Shown here piece by piece: positions 5,857 to 7,202 of a DNA stretch of 7,202 nt. The notes under the pieces are model-generated. The model saw nothing but the letters and a program-made list of their open reading frames with translations, searched no databases and had not been told where the DNA came from. The DNA is from an uncultured Gammaproteobacteria bacterium (GTDB lineage Bacteria; Pseudomonadota; Gammaproteobacteria; SZUA-140): positions 1 through 7,202 of the forward strand of contig CALZIG010000209.1 of the NCBI GenBank assembly GCA_945787585.1, written 5' to 3'. The position numbers and the translations under genes are program-made. Every line of letters begins with the position of its first letter. Positions within the stretch are counted from its first letter, which is position 1.

Positions 5857-6270
5857 ATGTGTTTTACACGAAAGTATTTTAAAGATAATCGCTTCGTTTT
5901 AACACGAATATGTAATGGCGCTAACGATGATAAATTGAAAGAACATGTAATAATACTTACTGAGGAGACGAAGGACCTGGGGCCTTTTGTAGAGCTGGCT
6001 GATGCCCGTGCTATAGACGATCTTTCGGGCTTTAGCAAATCGGGAATTGCAGCTGCGGCAGCTTACGAATTTGATCGGCAACCATATAAACGAGATAAAT
6101 TAGCCATTCTTGTGAGTAGTAGTGAAGCCGCTGAGCTCGCAAGCATCTATCAAGCGGTAAGCGTATACTTCCGATATGACGTAAGAGTTTTTTTCGAATT
6201 ATTACCGGCTATTCAATGGCTTGGTGTAGTTGAACTGTTGAACGATATAAATAATTATATAAAAGAATGA
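5857..6270 (+). CDS. Small SpoIIAA/STAS-like protein of unknown function
   Basis: A 137-residue soluble protein. Its alternating strand/helix pattern fits the SpoIIAA-like (STAS/CRAL-TRIO-like) family of stand-alone proteins common in proteobacteria. It starts with a strand pair (RFVLTRICNG), then a helix with DDKLKEHVIIL, the segment VELADARAIDDLSGFSKSGI (about 43-62) where the family carries a D-x-R pattern, then the strand KLAILVSS (about 80-87), a helix, and the closing VRVFFELLPAIQWLGV, which resembles the family's F-x-x-x-x-x-A-x-x-W-L ending. There is no signal peptide or membrane segment. No biochemical role can be assigned. ATG 5857 is preferred to the in-frame GTG 5851 because GAGG is correctly spaced only for the ATG. 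The gene stands alone: 156 bases after metY with no clear promoter, and convergent with the permease on its right. Confidence 0.75.
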   Translation: MCFTRKYFKDNRFVLTRICNGANDDKLKEHVIILTEETKDLGPFVELADARAIDDLSGFSKSGIAAAAAYEFDRQPYKRDKLAILVSSSEAAELASIYQAVSVYFRYDVRVFFELLPAIQWLGVVELLNDINNYIKE

Positions 6271-6402
6271 TCCTGGCCAAGCGTTCCATCTGATCGTTAT
6301 TTCAATGCGAAACAAAAATGCCATATGAACTTGGTTGTTATTAATTTGAATGATTGTTAAAAATCGAGTCAGCCGAAAGTAGTGCGTCTGTGGTGGACGT
6401 CA

Positions 6403-7202
6403 TCATTCACTGCGAAGCGCTTCAATCGGATCGAGTTTTGCGGCACGTTGTGCAGGCCAGATGCCGGCCATGATGCCGATGATGATGGCGAGTAATTCAG
6501 CTGCGATCAGATAGTCCCATGAAATATGAACGGGTAGAGCGGGCAGCAATAGGGCGAGTAACTGGGCTCCGCCGATGCCAATAATCAAACCCAGCAGGCC
6601 GCCGAGTGCTGCGAGTACCATCGCTTCGCCAAGAAACAGGGCCATTACCTGACGACGTCGGCCACCCAGCGCGCGCAGCAGTCCAACCTCAGCAATACGC
6701 TCATTCACTGCGATGGTCATAATGGTAAATATGCCAACGCTCCCGACCAGCAGCGAGATGCTACCAAGGGCAGCGACTGCAAAGGTAAGGATGCCGAGTA
6801 CGGATCCGAGCACCTCCAGCATCTGCTGCTGGGTGGTGATGGTGACATCATCGCGCCCATGGCGAGCCGTGAGCAGGCGAGAGACCGCAGCAACCACTTC
6901 ATCAACATTAGCCCCTTCACGATAGAGCAGATCGACCTCCACCAGACTGTCGCGATTGAACATCTCCAGCGCACGTGCCGCCGGTATATAGACTGCATCA
7001 TCGAGGTCAACGCCCAGAATTTCCCCTTTCGGTTCAAATACACCGATAATGCGATAACGGTCTCCGCCGATGCGAATACGTTGTTCCAGTGGATTGGTAT
7101 TGCCGTAGAGTTCACTGCGTAGTTTACTGCCGAGCACGGCGACTGCACGTGGACTGTTTGGGTCATCATCGATAAAGAATCTACCCAGTGCGATGTTGGC
7201 AC
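6403..7202 (-). CDS. ABC transporter permease, MacB/FtsX type (5' end outside the window)
   Basis: The C-terminal 265 residues of an inner-membrane permease. The frame is open to the right edge, and the first whole codon is at 7200-7198, so the true start lies outside. The first part, about 100 residues (LGRFFIDDD, VAVLGSKLRSELYG, RIIGVFEPKG, DDAVYIPAARA), is the end of the MacB-like periplasmic core domain. The FtsX-type domain follows with three membrane segments (about 132-165, 186-221 and 226-248 in this partial numbering). Between the first two lies a cytoplasmic coupling segment, NERIAEVGLLRALGGRRRQV, which contacts the ATPase. The ending LDPIEALRSE is typical. Relatives work with a MacB/LolD-like ATPase and often a periplasmic adaptor to export peptides, lipoproteins or toxic compounds; the substrate here is unknown. 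The DNA is G+C-rich compared with its left neighbour. Confidence 0.95.
   Translation of the reverse strand, partial: ANIALGRFFIDDDPNSPRAVAVLGSKLRSELYGNTNPLEQRIRIGGDRYRIIGVFEPKGEILGVDLDDAVYIPAARALEMFNRDSLVEVDLLYREGANVDEVVAAVSRLLTARHGRDDVTITTQQQMLEVLGSVLGILTFAVAALGSISLLVGSVGIFTIMTIAVNERIAEVGLLRALGGRRRQVMALFLGEAMVLAALGGLLGLIIGIGGAQLLALLLPALPVHISWDYLIAAELLAIIIGIMAGIWPAQRAAKLDPIEALRSE

Noticed and set aside
6271..6402. Bidirectional terminator between the convergent genes
   Set aside because: No stem longer than about 4 bases followed by a T-run was found on either strand, although a terminator would be expected here.
6713..7202. Alternative open frames on both strands over the permease gene
   Set aside because: The permease frame has clear domain motifs; the others have none and overlap it fully.

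Overview
The window looks like chromosomal DNA of a Gram-negative bacterium, most likely a gammaproteobacterium and possibly marine. This rests on a YrbG-type calcium/sodium antiporter, a PAS-GGDEF diguanylate cyclase, a MetY-type O-acetylhomoserine sulfhydrylase, a SpoIIAA-like protein and a MacB-type ABC permease. The genus cannot be named from the sequence.

Left third (1 to about 2200): AT-rich accessory DNA, all genes on the plus strand. It holds a small unknown ORF, a HEPN-like protein with an R-x4-H motif, a small lipoprotein and a GFA-family zinc protein. Two of the gaps (226-330 and 1655-1721) fold or read like integron attC recombination sites. The best reading is the inside or 3' end of a gene-cassette array, but no integrase is in view and neither site is fully canonical. 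A strong 48-base hairpin at 2202-2249 lies where the composition changes.

Middle (2324-5700): ordinary chromosomal genes, all on the plus strand but apparently separate units. They are a CaCA-family antiporter with both alpha repeats intact, a soluble PAS-GGDEF diguanylate cyclase with intact catalytic and inhibitory motifs, and metY. The metY reading frame is complete only if translation begins at an ATA codon at 4429. Family-like sequence runs from exactly that codon, a good Shine-Dalgarno lies before it, and no ATG, GTG or TTG is available until 123 bases later. An 18-base perfect palindrome lies between the antiporter and the cyclase.

Right part (5857-7202): a small SpoIIAA/STAS-like protein on the plus strand converges on the C-terminal 265 residues of an FtsX/MacB-type ABC permease on the minus strand. 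The permease runs off the right edge.

No gene-free stretch exceeds 300 bases. No tRNA, rRNA, CRISPR array, transposase or phage gene was seen.
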